This document shows, one piece after another, positions 52,628-63,445 of a stretch of 64,000 nt of DNA (positions within the stretch are counted from its first letter, which is position 1; every line of letters begins with the position of its first letter). Made by a program: the position numbers and the translations under genes. The notes below the pieces were generated by a model, which saw only the letters and a list, made by a program, of their open reading frames with translations, was not told where the DNA came from and searched no databases. The DNA comes from Musa acuminata AAA Group (taxonomy: Eukaryota > Streptophyta > Magnoliopsida > Zingiberales > Musaceae), in the NCBI RefSeq assembly GCF_036884655.1, contig NC_088355.1:24923001-24987000 (forward strand), read 5' to 3'.

Positions 52628-53539
52628 ATGACTTTTCAAGAGGGCTGTTCGGTCTTTCGTCCACCGTTCTTTAACGGATTGGACTACACTTATTGGAAAA
52701 CTCGAATGAGAGTTTTCTTAATTTCTCTAAATCTGGATTTATGGAATATCATTGAAAACGGTTTTCAACTTCCCTCCAAACCGATGAACGAATGGTCGGT
52801 TTTGGAGAAGAAGAATTTTTCTTTAAACGCAAAGGCTATGAATGCCTTATTTTGCGCATTGGACAAAAATGAGTTCAATCGGATTTCTACGTGTGAAACG
52901 GCTTTCGATATTTGGCGCACTCTTGAAATCACGCACGAGGGAACTAGTAGGGTCAAAGACTCGAAAGTTAATATTTTACTGCTTGATTTCGAGCTTTTTC
53001 ATATGAAACCAAGCGAAACCGTTGTTGACATGTACACCAGTTTTACAGATGTCGTCAATGGTTTAAAATCACTTGGTAAAAGCTTTTCGGATTTTGAACT
53101 CGTTAACAAAGTTTTGCGCTCACTTTCTAAAACTTGGGATTCAAAAGTAACTGCTATTCAAGAATCGAAAAACTTGAACCAATTTCCACTTGAAGAACTA
53201 ATTGGTTCATTGATCACATATGAAATGACGTGCAATGCACGTGAAGAACTTGAGAACCACCTTCCAAAGAACAGGAAGGATTTGGGACATAGAACATTTG
53301 AAGACCACTCGAGCATAAGCTCAAGTGATGGTGAACTTAATCTACAAATGAAACGAAAATTAAAAAGCAAAAAGAATGGAACTACTTGCTTTAAACGCAA
53401 GAAGAAGAACAAAAATTGGGATGAATCGAGCTCATCTGAAGACGAGAAAGTCAACAAAAGCGAGGCGGCAAACTACGCCTTACTAGCTTACGACATTGAG
53501 GTAATTAAAATGCCTTTGGTTTATTTTGAAATTACTTGA
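52628..53539 (+). CDS. copia gag without zinc knuckle (element F)
   Basis: An intact 303-residue frame starts ATG 52628 (MTFQEGCSVFRPP). The UBN2-type gag core spans about residues 10-210: FNGLDYTYWKTRMRVFLIS, LWNIIENGFQLPSKPM, NFSLNAKAMNALFCALDKN, FDIWRTLEITHEGTSRV, FELFHMKPSETVVDMY, LRSLSKTWDSKV, LEELIGSLITYEMTC. Then come LENHLPKNRKDL, a lysine-rich stretch (about 237-265), an acidic block SSSSEDE and the tail ending YFEIT. The gag of E has a knuckle and coiled coil after the lysine-rich part, and this gene lacks both. It should still form or join capsids. The C-terminus is shared with C2, so the truncation is inherited. It is the best-preserved ORF of the window. Confidence 0.92.
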   Translation: MTFQEGCSVFRPPFFNGLDYTYWKTRMRVFLISLNLDLWNIIENGFQLPSKPMNEWSVLEKKNFSLNAKAMNALFCALDKNEFNRISTCETAFDIWRTLEITHEGTSRVKDSKVNILLLDFELFHMKPSETVVDMYTSFTDVVNGLKSLGKSFSDFELVNKVLRSLSKTWDSKVTAIQESKNLNQFPLEELIGSLITYEMTCNAREELENHLPKNRKDLGHRTFEDHSSISSSDGELNLQMKRKLKSKKNGTTCFKRKKKNKNWDESSSSEDEKVNKSEAANYALLAYDIEVIKMPLVYFEIT

Positions 53540-56275
53540 TGCTTTCATGATATATTTTCTTTTTTAGTTTAGAACTAATTTTCTTGAAAATTACATGTTT
53601 AAAAATAAAAATACAAAAATTATGATCATGCTGATAATTTCGAAAATAATATTGCATATTTTATGATAAACAAACAAAATGATTTTGATCATGGTTAAGA
53701 AGTAATAATGTGTATCATGTTTGATTAACATTGTTGAATGAAATCACGTTTGATTTAAAGTAATGCATAAAGATGTAATATGAAATGGTTATTAACAATT
53801 TTATGCATGTGATTTTAAGTTATCCATGATCATGAGCTTGTTTGATCTTCTTGACTTAATTTCAAGATCTATAGCAAAAATCATGTTTGAATATATGAAA
53901 GTGTTAATTTCATTTTCGGATTCAGTTAACAATTGGTATCCTAACAATCGGATTTTCTCATACACTTATGAAAAATATTTTTCTAAAATGGATTTGATGA
54001 AATGATTCATGCTTATAAACTCCATCTTGAAATATGAATGATAGTGTTTTTGCTTGCAAAGATTTGTTTCACATTCATATCTCCTATGATTCGTGTGCAG
54101 AAAAAGAATTTATAAATCATAACACAATGTGATTTCTTATGCAAAAATAAAGTGCTTTTGTGATTCTTTGCTAAAGAGAATAATTATTAAAATCATGATC
54201 TTGATAACATGAAGCTCTTTATGAATCAAGATCGTTCATTATGCTCCCTACATTTATCAAAAAGGAGTTCTTCAAATGAAATGCAATTCAATGAAGTGTC
54301 ATATTGATATCTTGAAACTTGGAATATTTTAAAATGTGATCTTGATAAGAATGTTTCAAGTTGCTCTTTGTACTATATCTTTTCGAATGAATCATGAGCC
54401 TTGATATCATATATTTCATAATACAAGATTTCTTTGCCTTATGTCTTGAACTTTAATGCTTATCTTAATTTGGCATATAAAGACTAAGGCATGCTTAGGT
54501 GAAAAAGAATCTCTTAAAAAATGCTTTTCCCATCTGATCGAGATTAATGATTTCATGATATTTTATGAATCTCGAAATTAATTTTAATGACTAGATTATG
54601 AATTTCAAATTAATAATTTGATTTGAATAAGTTTTATCTAAATCATAATCTTGATCTTGCAAAATTGAAGTCACAAATAATATCTTGTGGTATTCATGAA
54701 TTGATACTCACAATATGAAAGCATTGATATTCATGACTTGAATTGGATTGAAACATTGTATGCTTAATTTAATCATTCTCCTATGTTTCAAAAATTCCTT
54801 AAATGCCTTATGTGATGATTGAAAACTAATCTGCTTTATGATGAATTACGAATCATGACTTGATCTATGATATAAATGCCTTGAAATGATTGAAATATTT
54901 AACACTTTTATGCTCTACCCCCTACTTTCTTCTTGTTTTCAATGATAAAATGGGGAGAAGTTTTGATCATGCATGGTAGGATATAATTTGACAAAATTGA
55001 TACCATCATGATATGAAACATTTATGATGTACAATTATGCATGCAATACTTGTGCTTTCTAATTATGATGTGATGTATTGCATATGATGTAAATCATGAT
55101 TTAAAATGCTATGAGTGCCAAGTTACACATTTTGAGAAGAAATTATTATATTGAAATATTAATGTAATTATGAATGGTGATATGATATCATGCATGTAAT
55201 ACTTCAAGTTATGATAATGATGCATGCAATGATAAAATATTCATGATGAAAAATTGTCTTGACATTCATAACTTGATTATCCATCATTTGTCATGATTTT
55301 GAAATCGTTCTAAAAGGAAAAGAGAACTACAAAACTGTATTCTCTCTTTCATTTTTACAATGACAAAGGGGGAGATAGCTAGCTTGTACAAGTCAAGAAG
55401 ATGCAAAAACTTGATTGCTAGCTTACCTATTTTAAGAAGCAAAGATTGCTAACTTGCTTATTTCAAGAAGAAAAATTGTCTTCTTGAACATCACTATCTT
55501 GAATATCTCAAGAAGCAAAACTTGCAATTTGCACATTGCAATAGGAAGCAAGAATCATGAGCTTACACAAGAAATTTATCTTGCATTTGCTTTCGAAATC
55601 TTTGCTAGCTTATATATTGTGAAACTTGTATATCATAAAAATTGCTAGCTTGTTGGTCTAAAGAGAAGCAAAAAGTTGCTATCTCAAAAGAAACAAATGT
55701 GCTATCTTGCCTATCTCAAGAGGCAAAAATGCTAACTTGCGCATCTAGCAAAGTGAGCAAAATTTTCAAGAAGCAAGAGTTGCCTTCTTGAACATCTCTA
55801 ATTTGCTAGCTTGCATGATATAGAACTTGCTATCTTGAACATTACCAAAAGTGCTATCTTATATGTTATAAAACTTGAATATCTAAAACTTGATAGCATG
55901 AATGTTCTAAGCATGATGTAACACTTGCTAAATCTTCTAGCTCCAAGATTGCATGATGATAAAACTTGATATTATGATTTTCATGCAAAGAGTTGAACCA
56001 ATATCACACACAAACACTTGATTGTGATACTTCTCCTTTTTGTTGATGACAAAGGGGGAGAAGTATGTTGATGAAAGTATGTTGATGACATGACATGTGA
56101 TGCATAAGTTTATGCATATGTTCATGTTGACGTATTGCAAGTATTCATGATGAATATTGCAATGACTTGAATTCAGTTTGAATTCAAGGTTCTATCAATA
56201 TGGCATATTGATAGGGGGAGTTTGTTTAAACTCCGGGAGTTAAGTTTAACTCCGTCATCAAGTGGTTGTCATCAT
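53540..56275 (+). other. 2.7-kb non-coding 3' spacer of element F
   Basis: AT-rich, no gene supported. Purine tracts of PPT type recur: near 54947 (AAAATGGGGAGAAG), 55363 (ACAAAGGGGGAGAT), 56048 (ACAAAGGGGGAGAAG) and 56212 (GATAGGGGGAG). The part 55370-55900 is rich in TTGCTAGCTTGC / AAGAAGCAAAA motifs in a degenerate tandem arrangement. Reverse copies of this spacer are in C1, C2 and M. Confidence 0.8.
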
Positions 56276-56290
56276 CAAAAAGGGGGAGAT
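56276..56290 (+). promoter_or_regulatory. polypurine tract (element F)
   Basis: AAAAAGGGGGAGAT directly precedes the 3' LTR start TGTTGAATC. Confidence 0.9.
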
Positions 56291-58837
56291 TGTTGAATCT
56301 CGTATTTTGATGATGAAACTACTTGATATATGTTTATGATTTAATCTGCGTTTTGAGTGACGCAGGATGCTTCGATCAGGATGAGACAATTAAAGCAGGA
56401 AAATCATGTTGTGCCGAAGGAACATGTCAGAAGATTGGACGTCGGGCCGGTGGATCGGTCGGCGTATCGACAGAAGGCTTCGGGCCGTGGACTCGGGCAT
56501 CGGGCCAAGAAGAGCGGGTATTGTGCCAAGGATATCGGAGTTGCGGAGTCAACTGGCCGATTGGGCAATAGGCTGCACGAGAGGACGATGCGCCGAAGAA
56601 TCGGACGAAGCGTCGAGGGACCAATGACATGTCGGACAACTTGGTTAATTGCTTAGGATTAATTGTCTCGATTGAAGTTTTGTTTTGTTGTGCAGGATTA
56701 ACTATGATAACAATGAAGACATAAAGCGAAACAAAGTGTCGGAGACAAGCGCGAAGGATTTGTTGCGAGTTCGAGAGTTCGACGGAAGTCCGAAGGTTCG
56801 TCGGGAATGCTACCGGAACTAGCCGAGAATGAGTTGGGAGCATGCCGAAGGGTTTTTCGGAAGCTCGCCGGAAGGTTCGTTGGAAGTTCACGGAGCTCGC
56901 CGAGAAAGATCGGAGCTTGCCGACGAAGCTCGTTGGAACTCGCTAAGATCAAATCGTGAAGTCTAGGAGCTTGCCGGGAGTCCGCAGAATGGTTTCCGAG
57001 AGTTCATCGGAAGACCGCCGGAAGTTTGCCGGAAGCTCGCTAGAAGAAGTCTTGACTTGCGGACTTTGTAATAGCTTAGAAAATGTCTTTAAATTCATAG
57101 TTAGCATGTTAATTAGGGTTAGGATTAGGTGTTAATCCTATAACCCAAGTAGGGGCCAATTAGGCCCAAGTTCGGACTGGTTTGGACCAAGTTTGGAGCC
57201 AAACCAAGTGAGCTGGAATAGTAAAAGAGGTGCAACCGCCCCAGCCAAGAGGTGCAACCGCCCAAGCTATGTCTCCCAGCGAGATTGGGCGGTGCAACCG
57301 CCCCAGCCAAGAGGTGCAACCGCCCAGGGCTCAGTCTCCAAGCGAGACTGGGCGGTGCAACCTCCTCTGTCAAGAGGTAGCACCGCCAGAGCTCAAGTTT
57401 CGAGCTCTGCCAAGAGGTGCAACCACCGAGCTCGGTCTTCGAGCTCTGGCAGAGAGGTGCAACCTCTTTGGACAGGAGATGCATCGCCTGAGCTCGGTCT
57501 TCGAGCTCTGGCAGAGAGGTGCAACCACCTCTGGCAGAGAGGTGCATCAGCCTGAGCTCAGTTTCGAGCTCTGCCAGGTGATGCAACCACCGAGCTCAGA
57601 CTTCGAGCTCTGCCAGGCGATGCAACCACTGAGCTCAGTCTTCGAGCTCTGGTAGAGAGGTGCAATCGCCTGAGCTCAGTCTTCGAGCTCTACCAGGCGG
57701 TGCCACCTCTCCAGTCAAGAGGTGCAACCGCCTGATCCCGGAATTCCGGGATGTGATCTTTTTGAGCTCCAAATTTGAATTGGGTTGGGGCCTATAAATA
57801 CCCCACCCATTCAACACTGAAAGGATACAGATCCACACCGAATTCTTGATCTTTTCAGTGATTCTAAGAGCTCAAATTTGTGTAAAGTCCTAAAGTTCTC
57901 CTCCTTCTGTTCTTTAAGTCTTGAGTTGTAAAGAGAGGAGAGAAAGGATCTGTAAAGGTTGTCTCCTAAGCCTGTCAAAAGGAGAGAAACTATGAAAGGG
58001 CAGTTAGCCTTCGCCCATTGAAGGAAGGCAGCTAGTTGACGTCGGTGACCTCGTCGGAGGAGGAAGCCAAAAGTGGAGTAGGTCAAGACTGACCGAACCA
58101 CTCTAAATCTCTGGTTTACTTTTACCTTGAGCACTTTATCATTACTGCAAACCTCCTACATTGCTACTGCCCTCTGCGCCTTTACGAACGAGTTTCTAAG
58201 CTCTGATCTTTCAGAATCTGCATTCAAACGTAAATCGTGTTTTCGTACGATCTTCACACTGCAGTTTACGCTTACATTCGGATTCCATTTATAACTGCAA
58301 ATTGCTTTCTACGTAAAACGCTTTTCAAGGTTCAAAACTGCTTTTAGATGCAAAACTACATTTAGACGTAAAATTACGTTTAGACGTAAAACTGCGTTTA
58401 GACGCAAAACTGCGTTTAGACGTAAAACTGCGTTTAGACGTAAAACTGCGTTTAGACGCAAAACTGCGTTTAGACGTAAAACTGCGTTTAGACGTAAAAC
58501 TGCGTTTTGACGTAAAACTGCGTTTGGACGTAAAACTGAGTTTAGACGCAAACTGCGCTTAGACGCAATCTGCGCTTATACGCAAACTGCGCTTAGACGC
58601 AAACTGTGCTTAGACGCAAACTGCGCTTAGATGCAAACTGCGCTTAGACGCAAACTGTGTTTAGACGCAAACTGCGCTTAGACGCAAAACTGCGCTTAGA
58701 CGCAAACTGCACTGTGATTCTGCTTTTATATCGAAATCATTTTTTATCGGACGAACGCAGCTTTAGCTTTTAAATTGCTGTAAGATTTCCGCTGCACTAA
58801 TTCACCCCCCCCCCTCTTAGTGCTCTCGATCCTAACA
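56291..58837 (+). repeat. element F 3' LTR
   Basis: Same order as the 5' LTR. Palindromic minisatellite 57228-57740, TATA box 57793-57800, 18-bp array about 58325-58712 (slightly different copy number and composition), terminus CCTAACA followed by GAAAC. Confidence 0.93.
58325..58712 (+). repeat. 18-bp tandem array (F 3' LTR)
   Basis: The same unit as 52095-52452. More CTTAGACGCAAACTGCG-type units at the 3' side than in the 5' LTR, a sign of turnover since insertion. Confidence 0.88.
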
Positions 58838-58842
58838 GAAAC
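58838..58842. repeat. TSD of element F, right
   Basis: GAAAC. Confidence 0.9.
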
Positions 58843-59339
58843 TACTGTCAAAGCCAAGCTAAAAGAGTAGATTGGCTCAACTGCAAGAACGAAAGAGTAG
58901 GTTGGTAGACGAGTTAAAAGATATATGGGAGAGAAAAGTGGATGGCATGGAATCTTGGCACGCTTTTGAGATGGGGCAAATGGAGAGCACCGTGCAAGCT
59001 TCAAACACTTGTCACCACAGCCGCGAGTCCCATGGCAAGGACCCCCAGCCCTACTTATCACCACCTCGTGCGTCCATATCGGCTACATGCAGCTTCTGTC
59101 TTGCCCTCCCTCTCTAGATCTCTTCGACTTCATCTACACATTCTTTTTCGAAAGAATAGAAGATAAAATTTTTATTGAAGAAACTTTTTAATGTGTTAAA
59201 ATATCCCTCTCCTATTTATACATATTAGAAACAAGATTTTTCTCAATAGAATAAAAGATTTTCCTCAACAGAATAGAGAGATTATTCTCATATAGTTGAG
59301 AAAATCTTATCTGCTATCATGCCATCGCAAGATTGTGCT
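58843..59339. other. unassigned stretch between F and gyp3
   Basis: The first part has an open frame (58872-59117, with ERKSRLVDELKDIWERK-like coiled-coil text, then Pro/Ser-rich), too short and unsupported to call a gene. The second part (59130-59330) is AT-rich with repeated AAGATTTT(T)CTCAA motifs and a CTATTTATACATATTAG stretch. It may be an old LTR, but I see no ends. Confidence 0.4.
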
Positions 59340-59731
59340 TATTAGAACCGATTCTAAGCTTGGGGTTGATCTCTTTAGGGGATCGGCCTCCTTGGAACCC
59401 TATAGGGGTTCCTCCCTCCTTCCAAGTTGCTGCTCAAAGGCTGCAGAAAATATTCATCTATTGCTTATCAAAAGAGGACGAATACATGGCTATTTATAGG
59501 GCTTCTAAACCCTAACAACTAATAGGACTCCTACTCAAGACTCCTACTTCTAACCAACTCCTAATAGGATTTCTATTCAAGACTCCTATTCCTTTACAAC
59601 TACAAATTTATCTCTAAGAAACAACCTCCTAACCCTAGCCGACCTCTTCACCTCTTTAATACGGGTCAGCTTAGGTAGGTTTTATATGAATGTCCGTCTC
59701 AATTAGGACTCTCCTAGCTAGAGTCCTAACA
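59340..59731 (-). repeat. gyp3 3' LTR
   Basis: A shorter, more diverged LTR with a single TTAGGACTCT/AGAGTCCTAA hairpin and private sequence (ACGGGTCAGCTTAGG) where gyp1 has two further hairpins. The LTR 5' terminus on the reverse strand is intact; its outer end is mutated. Confidence 0.8.
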
Positions 59732-59769
59732 GACCCGCCCTCTTCAAATCAGCCTTGTCCTCGAGGCTA

Positions 59770-60234
59770 ACGATTCATGAATTTTGGGAATTTGATCTTC
59801 AAGTCGTCATAGTTCTCCCAAGTGGCATCTTCTGTTGGTAGGTTCACCCACTGTATTAGCACTTTAGTAGTGGATCGTCATCGTTGAGTCACGATCCGTC
59901 GATCAATAATGGCACTTGGCTGGGTCTAGAGTTCTCCTTGGATAGTCATATTTGGTGGGTGACTTTGGGCTATCTCCAAGCACCTATTTACAACTTTTGT
60001 CTGGCCGTTGATTTGTGGGTGATATGCCGTACTCCTTTTCAATTTAGTACCCTGCATATGAAATAACTTTGTCCAAAATCTGCTCATGAAGATGCAAGTA
60101 GAATTTATCATAAGCACAATGCGTCCCTTATAGTGTAATTCTTTTGAGTCACAATTGTAATGAGCCATGGAGCTTAGTGCTTCCTCCAATTTTTTTATAA
60201 TCTTACTAGTCTCTGAATCTTCTTGCCATTCCAT
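59770..60234 (-). pseudogene. gypsy truncated integrase and chromodomain (gyp3)
   Basis: The frame from 60234 reads [38 protein letters not shown], then directly [40 protein letters not shown]. After a stop near 59926 it goes on to the chromodomain-like part (about 59800-59870). The linker-to-core jump is the same as in gyp1 and gyp2. HHCC and the DD residues are absent. Confidence 0.82.
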
Positions 60235-60279
60235 CTTAGTATCCTCAAGGAAGTCGTTGGTTAAAAGTGAAATGACCGA

Positions 60280-60960
60280 AACTTCAGCTTGCTCGGGTAG
60301 CTGCGAAAGTGCATCTGCAAGAACATTCTCTTTCCCCTTTTTGTAAGTTATTTCATAATCAAATCCAAGAAGTTTTGTTACCCATTTTTAATGCTCAGGA
60401 TATGATATATTTTGCTCCAAAAAGTACTTGAGGCTTTTATGGTCGGTTTTAATTTGAAATCGTCGACCAATCAAGTAGGGTCTCCACCTTGTTGCTGCGC
60501 GCACAATGGCGAGCATCTCCTTATCATATGTTGACTTATTTTGATGGGAGGGAGATAATGCCTTGCTAGTGTATGCGAGTGGTCGACCATCTTGCATGAG
60601 AATGGCTCCAATTCTGACTCCAGATGCGTCGGCCTCTATAATGAAGGGTCGGTTGAAATGTGGTAGTGTTAGCATCGACGTCATCATCATGGCTGCCTTA
60701 AGTTTGTCGAAGGCAGCGGAGGCTCTGTCTAACCATTGGAAGACATATTTTTCCAGTAAGAAAGTAAGTGGTGCATTGATCTTTCCATAGTTTTTTACGA
60801 ACTTACGATAGTAGCCTGTTAAATCCAGAAAGTCATGTAGCAATTTTATGTTCCTCGAGGTAGGCCAGTTTTGCATTGCTTCAATTTTGAAGGGGTCCAC
60901 TGTCACACCTTCCTCTGATATGATTGCCCAAGATATTCCACCTTCTATTGAAGAAAGCAA
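60280..60960 (-). pseudogene. gypsy RNase H and RT thumb (gyp3)
   Basis: The 190-residue frame starts just after the RT deletion junction and is one base out there (SEEGVTVDPFKIEAMQNWPTS). It passes through [20 protein letters not shown] and the RNase H blocks [56 protein letters not shown], then stops at about 60388. [15 protein letters not shown] text follows near 60300-60330. It is similar in preservation to gyp1. Confidence 0.85.
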
Positions 60961-60983
60961 AAATTCGTAGTGGTTGTTGTGTG

Positions 60984-62673
60984 TGTTAGGATCAAAAGCA
61001 CTAAGATGGGGGGAGGGTGAATTAGTGGAGCGGAAAACCTTCTACGATAAAAATCACGTTCGTTCGATAAAAGTGATTTCGGTAGGAAAGCCGATTCGTA
61101 AATCACTTTATCTTTTGATTAAGCGAGATGCAACAAAGATATAAGTGAAATTTGCAATTATGGTTCAAATCAGATAGTAGGCGTAAACTAAAATATGATA
61201 TTCGTATGAAAAAACTGATTTATGTCTAAATGCTGATTCGTAAATCACTTGATTAAGCGAGATGCAGTTAAAGCAAGGATATAAAGGCAGTTTGCAGTTA
61301 CGATAGAAATCAAAATGTAAAAACAAACTGAAATATGATGATCGAACGATAAAACTGATTTACGTCTAAACTCCGATTCAGAAAGTGCAAAGCTTGAAAC
61401 CCGATCGTATATACGTAGAAAGCAGTAAGCTTTTGAGGAGATTTGTAGTAAGGATAAGATGCTCAAAATAAATGCAAACCGAGATTTAGAGTGGTTCGGT
61501 CAATCTTGACCTACTCCACTTTTGGCTTCCTCCACCGACGAGGTCACCGACGTCAACTAGAGGCCTTCCTTCAATAGGCGAAGACCAATCACCCTTTTAC
61601 AGTTTCACTCCTTTTGACGGGCTTAGGAGACAACTCTTACAAAATTTTCTCTCCTCTCTTTAAACATCAAAACTTGGAAGAAAAGAGGGAGAAGAACTTT
61701 TGGCCTTTACAACAATTTTGAGCTCTAAGAATCACATAATAAGATCTGGATTTCGGTGTATGTTTGTTGCCTTTCAGTGCTGAATGGGTGGGGTATTTAT
61801 AGGCCCCAACCCAGTTTGAATTTGGAGCTCAAAACCGTCAATTTCCGGAATTCCAGGATCTGGCGGTTGCACCGCCTGACTGGGGCAGTTGCACCACCTA
61901 GCAGAGCTCAAAGATTGAGCCTCTGGGCAGTGCCACCTCTGTCAGGGCCGGTTGCACCTCCTGCCAGAGTTCGAAGACCGAGCTCAAGCGGTGCCACCGC
62001 CTGACTGGGGCGGTTGCATCGCTCAGCCAGAGCTCGGAGACCGAGCCCAAGTGGTGCCACCTCTTGGCTGGGGCTGTTGCACCGCCCAGTCTCGCTCGGA
62101 GACTGAGCCCAGGCGGTTCCACCACCTAGCTTGGGCGGTTCCACCTCGTGGCAGAAATCATGGTCCAAATGGGTTGATCTATTCGGCCCAATTTGGATTT
62201 TTCAAGGGCCCTATTGTCGCAAGATTAAGTAGATGGGATCACCTCCCATTTCCAACTTAATCATTATGCTAACTACGATATTTCCTAAGACATTTACTGC
62301 AACTTGCTCCGGTGCGTCAATCGCTTCTTCCGGCGAGCTTCCGGCGAACTTCCGTCGATCATCCGATGAACCCTCGGTGATGCTACTGCGGACTTCTGGC
62401 AAACTCCTGGACTTGCGACGATCCACTTGGCGAGTTCCAATGAGCTTCTTTGGCAAGCTCATGGACTTCTCGGATTTGTTCCCGCAGAACCTCCGACGAC
62501 TGTCCGAACTTCCGTCGAACTCTCGAACTCCCAACGTGATCATTGTCTTAACTCCGGCATAACTCCTGTTGCATATCTTATTTTCATCGTAGTTAATCCT
62601 GCACACTTATCTCAACATATAGATTAGATAACAAATGACAATTGACTTCATCATCAATATCCGAGATTCAATA
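60984..62673 (-). mobile_element. Sirevirus-like 3' LTR M
   Basis: A reverse LTR of about 1.69 kb, from TGTTAGGATCAAAAGCAC to GAGATTCAATA, where the terminal ACA is mutated to ATA. It has a reverse TATA (61794-61801), a palindromic minisatellite (61862-62155) and GAACTTCCGTCGA-type repeats (62300-62530). It is nearly the same length and layout as solo LTR K, with no 18-bp expansion. It is followed by the PPT, so it is the 3' LTR of an element whose body runs to the right. Confidence 0.88.
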
Positions 62674-63445
62674 ATCTCCCCCTTTTTGATGATGACAATC
62701 AATTGATAATGGAGTTAACCTTAACTCCCCCTATCTATAAGCCATATTTGAGATAAGTCATTCTTGGATTCAAAACCTTTGAATTCAAGAGACATATTGA
62801 TAAGTTAAAATCATTTAAACTTTTCAATACTCCCATCATGATTCCCATCATGATGTTTCTCTCTGAAGATGATGTCAAGGCTTGACATTCATTTTCAAAT
62901 TTTACATAATAGGTTTGAATGATGGTGATAGTAGCAATTCATCATATTGTAAGATATTAACATGTAAAACTGCGAAGTAAGATTTTGATATCATTATATG
63001 ATACAAACAAGGCATAATGCAAATTATAGCAATCATAGCATCAATTCATATATCTCTTGGTGATGCAAGCATGGCATTAATACTCATATATTTCTCCCCC
63101 TTTGTCATCAACAAAAAGCATTATAATTGTGATAGCAGGAGAACATTGAGCGAATTTTGAGCATAAGTGTGATAGTTGTTCATGCCTTTACATGTTATTT
63201 TCCAGGCATATAAAGGAAAGCATGATACATAGATTACTTTGAATACTTCTTCCTTTTTATTTGTTATAATCTTTTTGCATGAAGGAGGAAGGCTATTTGT
63301 GATTTTACTTTGAGTGAAGTTAAAATCGATGAGAGATTAAATCATGCTTAATTTTTACAAGGATCAAGATATGTATGTGAAACAAATCTTTGCAAGTAAA
63401 AACACTATCATCCATATTTCAAGATGGAATTCATAAGAAGGAATC
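62674..63445 (-). other. 3' spacer of element M
   Basis: The reverse PPT ATCTCCCCCTTTTTGATGATG adjoins the LTR. Further tracts are near 62724 (AACTCCCCCTATC) and 63092 (TTCTCCCCCTTTGTCATC). The rest is AT-rich and non-coding. It is cut by gyp4 at 63446. Confidence 0.75.

Larger units (their letters stand above)
50039..58837 (+). mobile_element. intact gag-only Sirevirus-like Ty1-copia element F
   Basis: 8.8-kb element with 2539-bp and 2547-bp LTRs, TG..CA ends, perfect TSD GAAAC, PBS and PPT. The only gene in the 3.7-kb internal region is a 303-codon gag. Protease, integrase, RT and RNase H are absent, with no degenerate traces seen. The two LTRs differ by roughly a dozen to fifteen substitutions by eye plus repeat-number changes, so the insertion is recent. 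It must have moved using enzymes of a related autonomous element. Confidence 0.93.
59340..60983 (-). mobile_element. Ty3-gypsy element gyp3, 3' part
   Basis: This is a reverse-strand relative of gyp1/gyp2. Its 3' LTR is 59340-59731 (392 bp, start TATTAGAACC instead of TGTTAGAACC, one hairpin unit only). Chromodomain, integrase and RNase H follow. It is cut at 60983 by LTR M exactly at the RT deletion region. It shares the integrase deletion junctions with gyp1 and gyp2. Confidence 0.85.
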
